A stretch of 64,000 bases of DNA, from the NCBI GenBank assembly GCA_965263225.1, contig CBDHHG010000001.1:62001-126000 (forward strand). The letters are read 5' to 3'. A model generated the notes under the pieces. That model had not been told where the DNA came from. It did no database searches and saw only the letters and a program-made list of their open reading frames with translations. This DNA comes from DT-111 sp965263225 (lineage in GTDB: Bacteria; Bacteroidota; Bacteroidia; Chitinophagales; Saprospiraceae). Positions 63,407-64,000 of this stretch are shown here, piece after piece (the stretch's first letter is position 1; each line of letters opens with the position of its first letter). The position numbers and the translations under genes are program-made.

Positions 63407-64000
63407 TTACGATTTACTAAGTTCCGTCAAGCGATGCTGGATGGCGCGTAACTTTTCTCGCCTGAGGATAACTTTAGGTTCCACGGCCCTTTCCCTACAG
63501 TCGGTAATGGGACAACGCTCACAGGTAGTATGTACTTGTTTATGGGAAATGGCCGGATCATCCAGGAAATTAATCTTATCCTTTAGGTCAGGTGATACTA
63601 CAATGCCTAAGGTTACGCTCACATTGTGATTCGGGTTGGGATAGGTAGGTCGTGCGATAGTAAAACAGAGGTATTCATCTTCTGTACCGATATAACTAGA
63701 ACGTTGGGCTGCCACCAAATGAGAAATTTGCGCTCCCCCCTTTTGCTGCGCTCTTAGATCCATCAATAAAGAAGTGGACACCCAGCGTCGGCAGTAGTGC
63801 TCCGACAAGCCATTGCTATGTGGCTGATGCCGTGAATCCAAATGCAGTTCCTTATCTATCTCGTAGATATCTTGGATGATATCATGGCGAAAGCGCAAAA
63901 AGAAAATCTTGGTCAAACCGAAAAATTCGGGTAAGACATTGGTCAAACGCTGATAGAACATTTCCGGCGTAGCCTGGTATTTCTGCATAATCCCCAAAAA
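63407..64000 (-). CDS. C-terminal part of XRE-family regulator (DUF2083-like)
   Basis: The frame is open through the right edge, so the N-terminal helix-turn-helix is missing. The visible 196 residues (ending at 63407) match the C-terminal part of short-chain-fatty-acid-type regulators: YQRLTNVLPEFFGLTKIFFLRF, RRWVSTSLLMDLRAQQ, and the cysteine pair CERCPITDCRERAVEP followed by an amphipathic helix. In that family an HTH_3 domain precedes an IrrE-like domain. The first in-frame Met visible (63988-63990) is internal. Target genes unknown. Confidence 0.7.
   Translation of the reverse strand, partial: FLGIMQKYQATPEMFYQRLTNVLPEFFGLTKIFFLRFRHDIIQDIYEIDKELHLDSRHQPHSNGLSEHYCRRWVSTSLLMDLRAQQKGGAQISHLVAAQRSSYIGTEDEYLCFTIARPTYPNPNHNVSVTLGIVVSPDLKDKINFLDDPAISHKQVHTTCERCPITDCRERAVEPKVILRREKLRAIQHRLTELSKS

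Noticed and set aside
1..64000. CRISPR arrays, tRNA or rRNA genes, prophage
   Set aside because: No regularly spaced direct repeats, no tRNA cloverleaf or TTCRANNC-like arm in the gaps I read, and no phage structural or integrase genes.

Overview
The window looks like chromosome from a Bacteroidota member, most likely of the Saprospiraceae (Lewinella/Haliscomenobacter type). The evidence is a GH10 xylanase and a broken cargo gene that both end in type IX secretion (T9SS) sorting domains, FecR plus STN-TonB receptor signalling, PorT-like outer-membrane barrels, many Bacteroidota-style lipoproteins, and -7 promoter elements of the form TAnnTTTG (for example before obg, gnd and the xylanase). 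The lineage is inferred from gene content, not from rRNA: I saw no rRNA, tRNA or CRISPR array.

Layout. 1-9060: a cut-off secreted protein, a conserved 472-aa protein, mannonate dehydratase, a secreted glycosylasparaginase, a VanY-type lipoprotein, a MacB-like permease, a lipoprotein phosphodiesterase and gnd. 9263-11632: zwf and pgl, divergent from gnd, so the whole oxidative pentose phosphate branch lies together. 11633-17329: a gene-poor accessory stretch with a GAF-domain protein, a degenerate HD-domain protein, a lipoprotein of six 18-residue repeats, two very small membrane ORFs and several strong hairpins. 17330-25842: small-molecule and lipid enzymes (lysophospholipase, SDR, methyltransferase, alpha/beta hydrolase), a small ABC pair, and a Cys/Met-metabolism PLP enzyme. 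25866-29666: a decayed T9SS cargo gene, an NlpC/P60 lipoprotein, and an insertion sequence that landed exactly on the NlpC stop codon. 29739-44712: xylanase, adk, a HAD phosphatase, obg, an S41 protease, a GH3 protein with an altered active site, and an ECF sigma/FecR/TonB-receptor operon. 44911-53268: an M1 peptidase, parC, and an ECF sigma gene coupled to a protein that appears to span both membranes. 53290-64000: a glycosyltransferase, an outer-membrane protein fragment, a DUF4331 domain split over two exported proteins followed by a TPR protein, an alpha/beta hydrolase, DUF547, a fatty acid desaturase, smpB, a DPP IV peptidase and the C-terminal part of a regulator.

The most interesting candidates are (1) the sigma factor/dual-membrane anti-sigma-barrel pair at 51087-53268, (2) the split DUF4331 pair with its TPR partner, (3) the GH3 protein lacking the usual nucleophile beside an ECF/FecR/TonB receptor operon, and (4) the GAF / inactive-HD / repeat-lipoprotein neighbourhood with its leader micro-ORF. 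Two pseudogenes and one intact insertion sequence show recent gene turnover. Everything was read by eye: family names rest on motifs I can point to, and no database search was run.
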